Shown: positions 53,308-61,340 of the stretch, piece after piece
How the letters are laid out: each line of letters starts with the position of its first letter
How positions within the stretch are numbered: position 1 is the stretch's first letter
Assembly (NCBI RefSeq): GCF_040548875.1
Contig: NZ_JBEPSJ010000001.1
Span: 930,001-994,000 of the forward strand
DNA: 64,000 nt
Source of the DNA: Conyzicola nivalis_A
GTDB lineage: Bacteria; Actinomycetota; Actinomycetes; Actinomycetales; Microbacteriaceae
Reading direction: 5' to 3'
The notes under the pieces: model-generated
Database searches by the model: none
The model's input: only the letters and a program-made list of their open reading frames with translations
Told to the model about the DNA's origin: nothing
Translations under genes and position numbers: made by a program

Positions 53308-54852
53308 ATGAGCGAATCCGTCAACCTCCCGGCACTCGGCGAGAGTGTGACCGAGGGCACGGTGACCCGCTGGTTGAAAAAGGTGGGCGACCGTGTTGAG
53401 GTCGACGAGCCATTGCTCGAGGTCTCGACCGACAAGGTCGACACCGAGATCCCGTCCCCCGTGGCGGGCATCATCGAGGCAATCCTCGTCGCTGAGGACG
53501 AGACGGTCGAGGTCGGCACGGCACTCGTGACGATCGGTTCGGGAGAATCCGCGCCCGAGCCCGAGGCTGCACCCGAGGCTGAGGCTGCACCCGCAGCCGA
53601 GGCAGAGGTTCCGTCGACGGAGGCCCCGGCTCCCGCCGAGGAATCCGCCGAGTCGGCTCCCGAGCCCGCTCCGGCACCCGACCCCGCTCCGGCAACAGAA
53701 GCTCCGGCCGCTGAGGCGCCCGCAGCCGAGGCACCCGCAGCCGAGGCACCCGCGGCAGCTCCGACCGAGGCTCCCGCAGCCGAGGCCGCTCCCTCCGCAC
53801 CCGAGGCTCCGGCCGCCGCGGCAGCACCGACCGAGGCTCCCGCCGCAGCAGCTGCTCCCGCCGAGGCATCCGCCGCTCCCGCTGCAGAGGCTCCCGCCGC
53901 TGCAGCACCGGCTCAGGCACCCGCAGCAGAGCCAGCCGCGGCACTCAACGCCAACGCCGGCTACGTCACCCCGATCGTTCGCAAGCTCGCGAACGACCGC
54001 GGCATCGACCTGTCGACGCTGTCGGGCACCGGTGTCGGCGGACGCATCCGCAAGCAGGACGTTCTCGCCGCCGTCGTCGCTCCCGAGGCTCCCGCAGCAG
54101 CAGCCGCTCCGGCCGCTCCCGCGCTCGAGACCTCGCCGCTGCGCGGCACAACAGTTCCGATGTCGCGACTGCGCAAGGTCATCGCCGAGCGCGCCGTCAT
54201 CTCGATGCAGGCCTCGGCCCAGCTGACCTCCGTCGTCGAGGTGGATGTCACGAAGGTGGCAGCCTTCCGCGACAAGGTCAAGGCGGACTTCCACGAGAAG
54301 GCCGGCGTCAAGCTGTCGTTCCTGCCGTTCTTCGCTCTCGCCGCCGCCGAGGCACTCAAGGCCTACCCGATCGTCAACGCGACGATCGACGGTGACACGA
54401 TCGTCTACCCGGCGCACGAGAACATCTCGATCGCAGTCGACACCGAGCGTGGACTTCTCACTCCGGTGATCAAGGATGCAGCATCGCTCGACCTGGCCGG
54501 CATCGCGAACCAGATCGCCGACCTCGCCGCCCGCACCCGCGACAACAAGCTGAAGCCCGACGAGCTGGCCGGCGGAACGTTCACGCTGACCAACACCGGT
54601 TCGCGTGGCGCGCTGTTCGACACCCCGATCGTCTTCCTCCCGCAGAGCGCCATCCTCGGAACCGGCATCGTCGCGAAGAAGCCCGTCGTGATCTCGAACG
54701 ACGGTGTCGACTCCATCGCCATCCGCTCCATGGTCTACCTGGCACTGTCGTACGATCACCGCATCGTCGACGGAGCCGACGCGGCCCGGTTCCTCGTCGC
54801 CGTGAAGAACCGCCTCGAGGGCGGCGACTTCGCCGGAGTGCTCGGCGTCTAG
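53308..54852 (+). CDS. sucB: 2-oxoglutarate dehydrogenase E2 (dihydrolipoamide succinyltransferase) with single lipoyl domain
   Basis: This is the core acyltransferase of a 2-oxoacid dehydrogenase complex, 514 residues. The lipoyl domain carries Lys43 in STDKVDTEI. A very long Ala/Pro/Glu linker follows (about 78-212), then the E3-binding domain (TPIVRKLANDRGIDL, about 218-255), then the catalytic domain with the His484 motif DHRIVDG. Actinobacterial E2s of this type often have two lipoyl domains; here only one is present. The neighbouring lpdA fits. It could serve pyruvate dehydrogenase instead. Confidence 0.92.
   Translation: MSESVNLPALGESVTEGTVTRWLKKVGDRVEVDEPLLEVSTDKVDTEIPSPVAGIIEAILVAEDETVEVGTALVTIGSGESAPEPEAAPEAEAAPAAEAEVPSTEAPAPAEESAESAPEPAPAPDPAPATEAPAAEAPAAEAPAAEAPAAAPTEAPAAEAAPSAPEAPAAAAAPTEAPAAAAAPAEASAAPAAEAPAAAAPAQAPAAEPAAALNANAGYVTPIVRKLANDRGIDLSTLSGTGVGGRIRKQDVLAAVVAPEAPAAAAAPAAPALETSPLRGTTVPMSRLRKVIAERAVISMQASAQLTSVVEVDVTKVAAFRDKVKADFHEKAGVKLSFLPFFALAAAEALKAYPIVNATIDGDTIVYPAHENISIAVDTERGLLTPVIKDAASLDLAGIANQIADLAARTRDNKLKPDELAGGTFTLTNTGSRGALFDTPIVFLPQSAILGTGIVAKKPVVISNDGVDSIAIRSMVYLALSYDHRIVDGADAARFLVAVKNRLEGGDFAGVLGV
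53540..53945 (+). repeat. Ala-Pro-Glu low-complexity linker repeats inside sucB
   Basis: About 130 residues built of short Ala-Pro-(Ala/Glu/Thr) words such as EAPAA and TEAPAA are encoded here. The DNA is correspondingly repetitive (gaggcwcccgcagcc-type words), so copy-number change is likely. Confidence 0.75.
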
Positions 54853-54872
54853 CAGTTGATCGCACGCACCGC

Positions 54873-56378
54873 CTATCTGAACAGATAGTTCCGGATGCGC
54901 CAACCGGCCTCGCTCCTCATCATGAGGACCGAGGCCGGTTGCGTCTGTGCCACGTCTCCGAGGTCGACGAGGGCAGAGTCGCCGAGCCGCTCGAGCAGCA
55001 CCGGCGACGGCGCGATGATCGCGGCATCGGCCGTCAACTCTCCCCCGGCCTGCACCGACCGCACCAGGTCGACGTCGTGCTGCATCGCGACGGATCCACT
55101 CTGCAGCACCCCGTCGAGACAGAGAACCGAGAGGTCGCGGACGCAGCGCTCCCGCTCGCGCAGGAGCGCGTCGAGGGCGGCGACGGGGTCGTCGCCCACA
55201 CGCGGGTCGGATGCCGCGGCTCTGCCGTCGGGTGCCGTCTCGCGACCGGGCGCCTGATCCGAGGGTGGCGCCGCGGTCGCAGTTCCGGGCGGCAGCGGCT
55301 CGGCGGGCCAGTCCGGCGCGGTCGGCGGGGTGTCATTGTTGTCGGCACTGCTCGGTGCGGTGCCGCCTGTCTCCTCGCTCGTGCCAGAGACCGAGTCGTT
55401 CGCCGGCAGCATCGCCGTCGCCGCGACGAGGCTGACCAGGACGCCACCGGCCACCAACCACACCCGCGGGCGCACGAGGCGAGCGCGGTCGAGCGCCGGG
55501 CGCGCCTTCTGCAGCAGCCATGGGCGGGTCTTGTGCAGCTGCCACGGGCGCGAGTTGCGCAGCAGCCGGCGCACACCCGCCTGACTCCCCGTTCGCGGGC
55601 GGTCCGCGGCGACCGGCGCCGCCTCCCGCACGATACGCGGAGCGACGGGCCGGGCTTCGGTGCGCACGAACCTCACGGACCGCGGCGGCGCGAGGTCGAA
55701 GAGCGCGTCGGCGAGCCGTGCGGTGAAGTCGTCGGCCTGCACCTGTTCGTCGACGACTCGTCGCGCGAGCGCCTCGGCGGCGTCGCCGGGCACCCTGTCG
55801 AGCACCGACTGGACCAGGGTCGCGAGCTGCCGACGGTCGTGCAGAACTGCCGGGTTAGAGGCGAGCGCCGCGGCCGACGAGCCGGGCGGGAACAGCGTCG
55901 CGTGCCCGAATCCCACGAGCACCGGAGCTCCGTCGTCGCGGAACAGCACGTTCGAGACCCGGATGCGCCCGTGGGCAACCCCGCCGGTGTGCAGCGCGTG
56001 CACGGCGTCGACGATCGGCGTCAGGATCGTCACCGCCTCCCCCGCGCTGATCTCGTGATCCTGCGCGACGAGTCGACCGAGGCCACGCCCGCCGACGCGT
56101 TCGACGATAAGGCAGACCCGCCCGTCGGGGAGCGTCGCGAGGTCGTCGAGGTGCAGCGCGTGCGGGTGTACCACCCGGCCGAGCGCCTCGATCTCCCGAT
56201 CGACGCTCTCGAGGGGAACATACTCACGGTGGATCTTCACCGCCGCGGTACGCGGCTCCTCGTCTGCGGCGATGCCGCCGATCGCATGCCCCAGATGCAC
56301 CACGGCGTGCTCGCCCTCGCCGAGCACCCGCACCAGCCGGTAGCCGCCCGCGACGGTGGGGCCGCCATGTTCACCCAA
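54873..56378 (-). CDS. Membrane pseudokinase (Ser/Thr kinase-like protein lacking catalytic Asp residues)
   Basis: This protein of about 501 residues has a Ser/Thr-kinase-like cytoplasmic domain, one transmembrane helix (about 305-325) and a Pro/Thr-rich linker leading to an extracellular C-terminal domain. The Gly-rich loop LGEGEHAVVHLG (19-30), Lys48 and Glu64 are kept. The HRDxKxxN motif reads HGRIRVSN (136-143) and DFG reads GFG (156-158), so catalytic and Mg-binding Asp are both lost. ATP may bind but phosphotransfer is not expected. The TTG start at 56378 follows a GGGG site; GTG at 56489 is possible. A strong hairpin is embedded in its last codons. Confidence 0.75.
   Translation of the reverse strand: MGEHGGPTVAGGYRLVRVLGEGEHAVVHLGHAIGGIAADEEPRTAAVKIHREYVPLESVDREIEALGRVVHPHALHLDDLATLPDGRVCLIVERVGGRGLGRLVAQDHEISAGEAVTILTPIVDAVHALHTGGVAHGRIRVSNVLFRDDGAPVLVGFGHATLFPPGSSAAALASNPAVLHDRRQLATLVQSVLDRVPGDAAEALARRVVDEQVQADDFTARLADALFDLAPPRSVRFVRTEARPVAPRIVREAAPVAADRPRTGSQAGVRRLLRNSRPWQLHKTRPWLLQKARPALDRARLVRPRVWLVAGGVLVSLVAATAMLPANDSVSGTSEETGGTAPSSADNNDTPPTAPDWPAEPLPPGTATAAPPSDQAPGRETAPDGRAAASDPRVGDDPVAALDALLRERERCVRDLSVLCLDGVLQSGSVAMQHDVDLVRSVQAGGELTADAAIIAPSPVLLERLGDSALVDLGDVAQTQPASVLMMRSEAGWRIRNYLFR
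54901..54941. terminator. Near-perfect 20-bp-arm hairpin in the pseudokinase 3' end
   Basis: Arms at 54901-54920 and 54922-54941 pair with a single mismatch around a 1-base centre, about 50 bp past the sucB stop and inside the convergent gene. A second small dyad CTATCTG/CAGATAG (54873-54888) includes the pseudokinase stop codon. It probably ends the lpdA-sucB mRNA. Confidence 0.6.
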
Positions 56379-56588
56379 CGCACCCCGAGACGCCACCGCG
56401 GCCGGATCGGGAACGCCGACGCCCGGTGGCCGCGCGCGGCGGCCCGGCCGATTTACCCCGCGTCTACCCACGGGACGATGCTCCCGCACAGGCGTGATTC
56501 GGCGGCCCCAATCATCCGCAATTGTGCACTTATCGCTTGCAGCGCAACGGAGGAGGAGAGGGTGCGGTCAACACCGCGAATCTGCCCG

Positions 56589-56594
56589 TATCCT
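56589..56594 (+). promoter_or_regulatory. Candidate -10 element for leaderless DUF4191 transcription
   Basis: TATCCT ends 7-8 bp before the ATG at 56602, and no Shine-Dalgarno sequence is present between them. Confidence 0.35.
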
Positions 56595-56601
56595 TATATC
56601 C

Positions 56602-57312
56602 ATGGCACGCACCAAGAAAGACCCGAACAAAGAACCAGGCCGCATCAAGCAGATGTGGCAAGTCCTGCAGATGACGCGGCGGTACGACTCACTCGCCGTC
56701 TGGTACCTGACTCTCGCGTTCCTGCTGCCCGTGCTCGTCGGCCTCGGCCTCGCGTTCCTGTTCGCGAACCCGACCGACCAGATCATCGGCTTCATCCTCT
56801 TCATCATCGCCGGCCTGCTCGGCGGTCTCCTCGCCTTCCTGATCGTGCTCGGGCGTCGCGCCGAGAAGGCCGCGTACTCGCAGATCGCCGGCCAGCCCGG
56901 TGCCGTCGGTGCGGTACTCAAGAGCTCGCTGCGTCGCGGCTGGGCCGCCAGCGAGATGCCCGTCGCCGTGAGCCCGAAGACGCAGGACGCCGTGTACCGG
57001 GCCGTCGGCAAGGGCGGGATCGTGCTCATCGGCGAGGGACCCCGCAGCCGCACTCAGCGCATGCTCGACGACGAGCGCCGCAGCGTCGTGCGCATGCTGC
57101 CGAACGTGGCGGTCAACTTCCTCTACGTCGGTCCGGATGCCGAGTCTGTGCCGCTGCACAAGCTCGCCGGCCGCCTCAACAAGTTCAAGACCGTGCTGCG
57201 CAAGCAGGAGATCCTCGCGGTGAGCAACCGGCTCAACTCGCTCGGCAAGAACCAGCTGCCGATCCCCAAGGGAATCGACCCGTTCAAGGTGCGTTCGGCC
57301 CGACCGCGCTAG
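56602..57312 (+). CDS. DUF4191 family membrane protein
   Basis: This 236-residue protein belongs to the actinobacterial DUF4191 family of unknown function, which is usually found near glnA and the lipoyl enzymes. It starts with the basic MARTKKDPNKEPGR, has two transmembrane helices (about 35-57 and 60-83) and a cytoplasmic C-terminal domain with GGIVLIGEGPRSRTQRML. It is likely leaderless or weakly translated, judging by the -10 placement. Confidence 0.88.
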   Translation: MARTKKDPNKEPGRIKQMWQVLQMTRRYDSLAVWYLTLAFLLPVLVGLGLAFLFANPTDQIIGFILFIIAGLLGGLLAFLIVLGRRAEKAAYSQIAGQPGAVGAVLKSSLRRGWAASEMPVAVSPKTQDAVYRAVGKGGIVLIGEGPRSRTQRMLDDERRSVVRMLPNVAVNFLYVGPDAESVPLHKLAGRLNKFKTVLRKQEILAVSNRLNSLGKNQLPIPKGIDPFKVRSARPR

Positions 57313-57334
57313 TCGCGCCCCCGCACGACCCGAC

Positions 57335-57371
57335 CGCCCCGGCCGGCCCGCTCACCCGGGCCGCCGGGGCG
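57335..57371 (+). terminator. GC-rich hairpin after DUF4191
   Basis: The arms CGCCCCGGCCGGCCCG and CGGGCCGCCGGGGCG pair with one bulge around ctcac, 22 bp past the stop. It is a strong terminator-like structure without a clear T run. Confidence 0.55.
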
Positions 57372-57428
57372 TTCTGCTGCGCCCGCGCGCCGTCGCCGAC
57401 GGTGTTCCTGCCCATGTGGCTGTACCGC

Positions 57429-57526
57429 AACGGAAATTCAGGAGTAAAGCGGAGTGGCGGATGGCGCGGCCCCGGCTTCACGCAGGCGGCGAGCCGAGGC
57501 ATCCGCCTAACTCCTGAATTTCCGTT
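57429..57526. repeat. 98-bp palindromic element with perfect 17-bp terminal arms
   Basis: The outer arms aacggaaattcaggagt (57429-57445) and actcctgaatttccgtt (57510-57526) are exact reverse complements. A nested pair ggcggatg (57456-57463) / catccgcc (57500-57507) and a GC-rich centre follow. It sits between the convergent DUF4191 and RDD genes and looks like a REP- or MITE-like mobile palindrome or an exported transcript structure. Confidence 0.8.
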
Positions 57527-57579
57527 TGGAAGACGCACAGCGCGACCACAGCGGGACCGGGGCGCGACCGGCGGGCGGG

Positions 57580-58017
57580 TCAGCGGCGCACGAGCACCGT
57601 GCCGACGAGGCGGTCGTGCATTCCGCGCTGGTCGCGGTCCCAGATCACTGCGGGGATGAACAGGCAGAGCAGGGCGGTGCGTCCCAACGGACGGAGCACG
57701 CCGACCCAGGCGGGGGTGAGCGGGACGACGCGCATGCCGAACACGAGGTGGCCGAGGCTGCCGCCCGCGGTCGAGATGAAGGCGACCTGCAGAATCGCGA
57801 AGGCCACCAGCGTCGCGGTCGCGTTGGACGCGCCCAGCCGGTCGAGAATCGTCTCCCCCGGGGTGAAGAAGACGACCGATATGGAGGTCGCGATGATCCA
57901 GTCGAGGATGATCGCGGCGAATCTGCGTCCGGGGCGGGCGATCGAGCGAGGTCCGCGTTCTGGAAGACCGAGCCGTTTTCCCGGCCAATCCTGTGCTGTG
58001 CTGGGCGGGGTAGGCAT
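57580..58017 (-). CDS. RDD family membrane protein
   Basis: This 145-residue membrane protein of the RDD family has the eponymous Arg in RRFAAIILDWII (about 31-42), then transmembrane helices near 36-58 and 66-88, plus a terminal segment GRTALLCLFIPAVIWDRDQRGMHDRL with the second acidic motif. RDD proteins are thought to transport or exchange ions; the specificity is unknown. It is divergent from glnA, with the GlnR operator between. Confidence 0.88.
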   Translation of the reverse strand: MPTPPSTAQDWPGKRLGLPERGPRSIARPGRRFAAIILDWIIATSISVVFFTPGETILDRLGASNATATLVAFAILQVAFISTAGGSLGHLVFGMRVVPLTPAWVGVLRPLGRTALLCLFIPAVIWDRDQRGMHDRLVGTVLVRR

Positions 58018-58044
58018 CCGCTAATCCTAATCCGGAACATTCTC

Positions 58045-58082
58045 GTAACATGCCGGAAACAATTGCGTCACCACGGCGAAAT
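58045..58082 (+). promoter_or_regulatory. GlnR operator upstream of glnA
   Basis: The sequence reads GTAAC-6-GAAAC-6-GTCAC-6-GAAAT, a complete match in sequence and spacing to the actinobacterial double GlnR box gTnAC-n6-GaAAC twice. It lies 72-109 bp before the glnA ATG. Confidence 0.88.
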
Positions 58083-58153
58083 CCCGTACCTCTAGCCTCG
58101 ACAGTGGCTGCGAACGCAGTCCGACCCGCACCAAGCTCATTGGAGTCCCTCAC

Positions 58154-59578
58154 ATGTTCAGTGATTCTTCCGAAGTGCTCAAGTTCATCAAGGACACTGA
58201 CGTCAAGTTCCTTGATATTCGCTTCACCGACCTTCCCGGTGTTCAGCAGCATTTCAACATCCCGGCGTCCACTGTCGATGAGGAGTTCTTCTCCGTCGGC
58301 CAGCTCTTCGACGGCTCGTCGATCCGCGGCTTCGCGTCGATCCACGAGTCCGACATGCAGCTCATCCCGGATGTGACGACCGCCTACCTCGACCCCTTCC
58401 GCGTCGAGCGCACGCTCATCATGATCTTCGACATCTACAACCCCCGCAGCGGCGAGATCTACGCCCGCGACCCGCGCCAGATCGCGAAGAAGGCCGAGAA
58501 GTACCTCGTCTCGACCGGCATCGCCGACATCGCCTACTTCGCCCCCGAGGCCGAGTTCTACATCTTCGACGACGTGCGCTACGACGTGAAGCAGAACTCG
58601 AGCTTCTACTCGGTCGACTCCGAAGAGGGTGCCTGGAACTCCGGACGCGTCGAAGAAGGCGGAAACCTCGCCAACAAGACCCCCTTCAAGGGCGGCTACT
58701 TCCCCGTCAGCCCCGTCGACAAGCAGGCCGACCTCCGCGACGACATCAGCCTCAAGCTGATCGACGCCGGCCTCATCCTCGAGCGCTCGCACCACGAGGT
58801 GGGCACAGGCGGCCAGGCCGAGATCAACTACCGCTTCGACACCATGGTGCACGCGGCGGACGACATCCTGAAGTTCAAGTACATCGTCAAGAACACCGCC
58901 GAGCAGTGGGGCAAGACGGCGACGTTCATGCCGAAGCCGCTCTTCGGCGACAACGGCTCGGGCATGCACACCCACCAGTCGCTGTGGAACGGCTCGACGC
59001 CGCTCTTCTACGACGAGTCGGGCTACGGCGGACTCAGCGACATCGCGCGCTGGTACATCGGCGGACTCCTCAAGCACGCCCCGGCCGTGCTCGCGTTCAC
59101 GAACCCCACGCTCAACTCGTACCGCCGCCTCATCCCCGGATTCGAAGCGCCCGTGAACCTGGTCTACTCGGCCGGCAACCGCTCCGCCTCCGTCCGCATC
59201 CCGATCACGGGCACGAACCCGAAGGCCAAGCGCATCGAGTTCCGCGCGCCCGACGCCTCGGGCAACCCGTACCTCGCCTTCGCAGCCCAGCTCATGGCTG
59301 GACTCGACGGAATCAAGAACAAGATCGAGCCGCACGAGCCCGTCGACAAGGACCTGTACGAGCTTCCCCCCGAGGAGGCGAAGAACATCCCGCAGGTTCC
59401 CGCATCGCTCGAGGAGGCGCTGCGCGCTCTCGAGGCCGACCACGAGTTCCTCACCGCGGGTGGCGTGTTCACGACCGACCTGATCGAGACCTGGATCGCG
59501 TACAAGCGCGAGAAGGAGATCATCCCGGCCGCCCAGCGTCCGACGCCGTTCGAATACGAGCTGTACTACTCGGTCTAA
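58154..59578 (+). CDS. glnA: Glutamine synthetase, type I
   Basis: This dodecameric enzyme makes glutamine from glutamate, ammonia and ATP. The 474-residue sequence has the beta-Grasp N-terminus, FDGSSIRGF, the EAEFY metal-binding segment, NGSGMHTHQSL, and NPKAKRIEFRAPD. The adenylylation Tyr402 lies in DLYELPPEE, so activity should be controlled by GlnE-type adenylylation (GSI-beta class). A perfect double GlnR box precedes it, which indicates transcriptional control by nitrogen. Confidence 0.97.
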   Translation: MFSDSSEVLKFIKDTDVKFLDIRFTDLPGVQQHFNIPASTVDEEFFSVGQLFDGSSIRGFASIHESDMQLIPDVTTAYLDPFRVERTLIMIFDIYNPRSGEIYARDPRQIAKKAEKYLVSTGIADIAYFAPEAEFYIFDDVRYDVKQNSSFYSVDSEEGAWNSGRVEEGGNLANKTPFKGGYFPVSPVDKQADLRDDISLKLIDAGLILERSHHEVGTGGQAEINYRFDTMVHAADDILKFKYIVKNTAEQWGKTATFMPKPLFGDNGSGMHTHQSLWNGSTPLFYDESGYGGLSDIARWYIGGLLKHAPAVLAFTNPTLNSYRRLIPGFEAPVNLVYSAGNRSASVRIPITGTNPKAKRIEFRAPDASGNPYLAFAAQLMAGLDGIKNKIEPHEPVDKDLYELPPEEAKNIPQVPASLEEALRALEADHEFLTAGGVFTTDLIETWIAYKREKEIIPAAQRPTPFEYELYYSV

Positions 59579-59591
59579 GTCCAGACACCGC

Positions 59592-59627
59592 GCGAAGGCC
59601 GCATCCCCTCGGGGGTGCGGCCTTCGT
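59592..59627 (+). terminator. Rho-independent-like terminator of glnA
   Basis: The stem GCGAAGGCCGCATCCCC / GGGGTGCGGCCTTCGTC begins 14 bp after the glnA stop and is followed by GTCGTT. Confidence 0.8.
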
Positions 59628-59791
59628 CGTTAACCCGTTGATGATTCAGGACGGATGCGCCTCGCGCGAGCGCGTGCCGCGGGTTTCGGGGCGGGCGGGA
59701 CTCCTTCGGGCCGGTTCATCCGGAATGACTAACGGTGCGGGAGACGTCGCAGCGGCGACGCATCCACCGCACGACCGCACCCGTAACGCAC

Positions 59792-59823
59792 GAACGGCCG
59801 CACCCCGGAGGATGCGGCCGTTC
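59792..59823 (-). terminator. Hairpin downstream of the UDP-glucose dehydrogenase gene
   Basis: The 11-bp stem GAACGGCCGCA / TGCGGCCGTTC with a 10-base loop lies 14 bp after the stop on the minus strand. The T run is poor, so termination is probable rather than certain. Confidence 0.65.
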
Positions 59824-59837
59824 TGTGTATGCGGTGG

Positions 59838-61274
59838 CTAGCGTGCGCCCACGAGCGTGCGCACGGGGCCGGTGGTGACGGGGACCACAGGGGCGGAAGC
59901 GGTCTCCGGGCGGCCCAGCGCACGGAAGTTCCAGCCGGCGGCACGCCATGCGTCCGCGTCGAGGCAGTTGCGCGCGTCGATCACCACGGGGGTGTTGACG
60001 AGTCCGTGCAGCTTCGCCGGGTCGGCGTCGACGAACTCGGCCCACTCGGTGAGCACGAGCAGGGCGTCGGCGTCGTGCACGGCGTCCTCCATGTTGTCCA
60101 CGTAGGTGAGCGTCGGGAACATCGCCTTGGCGGTCGCGCCGGCCTCCGGGTCGAACACCACGACCTGCGCGCCGCGCAGGTGCAGCGCAGCGGCCACGTT
60201 GAGCGCGGGAGAGTCGCGCACGTCGTCGGTGTGCGGCTTGAAGGCCGCGCCGAGGACGCCGATGCGGCGGTTGAGCACGGATCCGCCGAGCGCGGAGAGC
60301 GCCAGGTCGATCACGCGCTGGCGCTGGCCCATGTTGATCTCGTCGACCTGCTGCATGAGCGACGCGGCCGAGTAGGCGCCGAGTTCGCTCGAGCGGTACA
60401 TGAGGGCGCGGATGTCCTTCGGCAGGCAGCCGCCGCCGAAGCCGAGACCGGCGTTCAAGAACTGGCGACCGATGCGCACGTCGTGACCGAGGGCGTCTGC
60501 GAGTACCTTCACGTCGGCTCCCGCGGCCTCGCACACCTCGGCGATCGCGTTGATGAACGAGATCTTCGTGGCGAGGAATGCGTTCGCGCTCACCTTCACG
60601 AGCTCGGCGGTGGGCAGGTCACAGGCGATGACCGGCGTGCCCGTGGCGATCGGCATGGCGTAGACGACACGCATGAGCGCCTCTGCCTGCTCGGATGCAC
60701 CGCCGAAGACGATGCGGTCGGGGGCGAGCGTGTCCATGACGGCCTTGCCCTCGCGCAGGAACTCGGGGTTCCAGATGAGCTCGGCGCTGATGCCGTCGGG
60801 GATCACGGATCCGACGATCTCGCGCAGGCGCATTCCGGTGCCGACCGGGACGGTCGACTTGCCGACGATGAGTCCGTCGTGGGTGAGGCTCGACGCGACG
60901 GCCGAGGTGGCGTCTTCGACGAACTTCAGGTTGGCGGCGTTGCTGCCGCGCTGCTGGGGGGTGCCGACGCAGATGAAGTGAACGTCGGACAGGGCGGTCG
61001 CCTCGGCGATGTCCGTCGTGAAGCGCAGACGTCCGCTCTTCACGTGCTTCAGGATGAGCTCGGGCAGGCCGGGCTCGAAGAACGGCACCTTGCCGGCGCT
61101 GAGGGCCTCGACCTTCTTGGGGTCGACGTCGACGCCGACCACCTCGAAGCCCATCTCGGCCATCGCCGCGGCATGGGTCGCACCCAGGTAGCCGGTGCCG
61201 ATGACGCTGATTCGCGGCGGGGTGACCTGGCGGTCGTTCGTGCCGGTCTCGACTGATTCGTTCTTGGCTTTCAT
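59838..61274 (-). CDS. UDP-glucose 6-dehydrogenase
   Basis: This enzyme oxidises UDP-glucose twice to UDP-glucuronate, a precursor for acidic exopolysaccharides. The 478-residue protein has the NAD-binding ISVIGTGYLGATHAAAM motif (about 22-38), the catalytic Cys283 in FGGGCLPKD and the C-terminal UDP-binding domain (TDDVRDSPALNVAAAL). I chose the ATG at 61274 because GGGAGG is 6 bp upstream; an in-frame ATG at 61334 adds 20 residues with no such site. The upstream GH26 and GT2 genes on the same strand suggest a polysaccharide operon. Confidence 0.92.
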   Translation of the reverse strand: MKAKNESVETGTNDRQVTPPRISVIGTGYLGATHAAAMAEMGFEVVGVDVDPKKVEALSAGKVPFFEPGLPELILKHVKSGRLRFTTDIAEATALSDVHFICVGTPQQRGSNAANLKFVEDATSAVASSLTHDGLIVGKSTVPVGTGMRLREIVGSVIPDGISAELIWNPEFLREGKAVMDTLAPDRIVFGGASEQAEALMRVVYAMPIATGTPVIACDLPTAELVKVSANAFLATKISFINAIAEVCEAAGADVKVLADALGHDVRIGRQFLNAGLGFGGGCLPKDIRALMYRSSELGAYSAASLMQQVDEINMGQRQRVIDLALSALGGSVLNRRIGVLGAAFKPHTDDVRDSPALNVAAALHLRGAQVVVFDPEAGATAKAMFPTLTYVDNMEDAVHDADALLVLTEWAEFVDADPAKLHGLVNTPVVIDARNCLDADAWRAAGWNFRALGRPETASAPVVPVTTGPVRTLVGAR

Positions 61275-61340
61275 GGTGAACCTCCCTGATGGCGTTGCGA
61301 TGGGTGAGTTGGTGTTGGCGGATTCGATAGACATGCGCGC

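Noticed and set aside
53540..53945. CRISPR-like or other repeat array
   Set aside because: The repeats are in-frame Ala-Pro codons of an E2 linker with no spacers of constant length.
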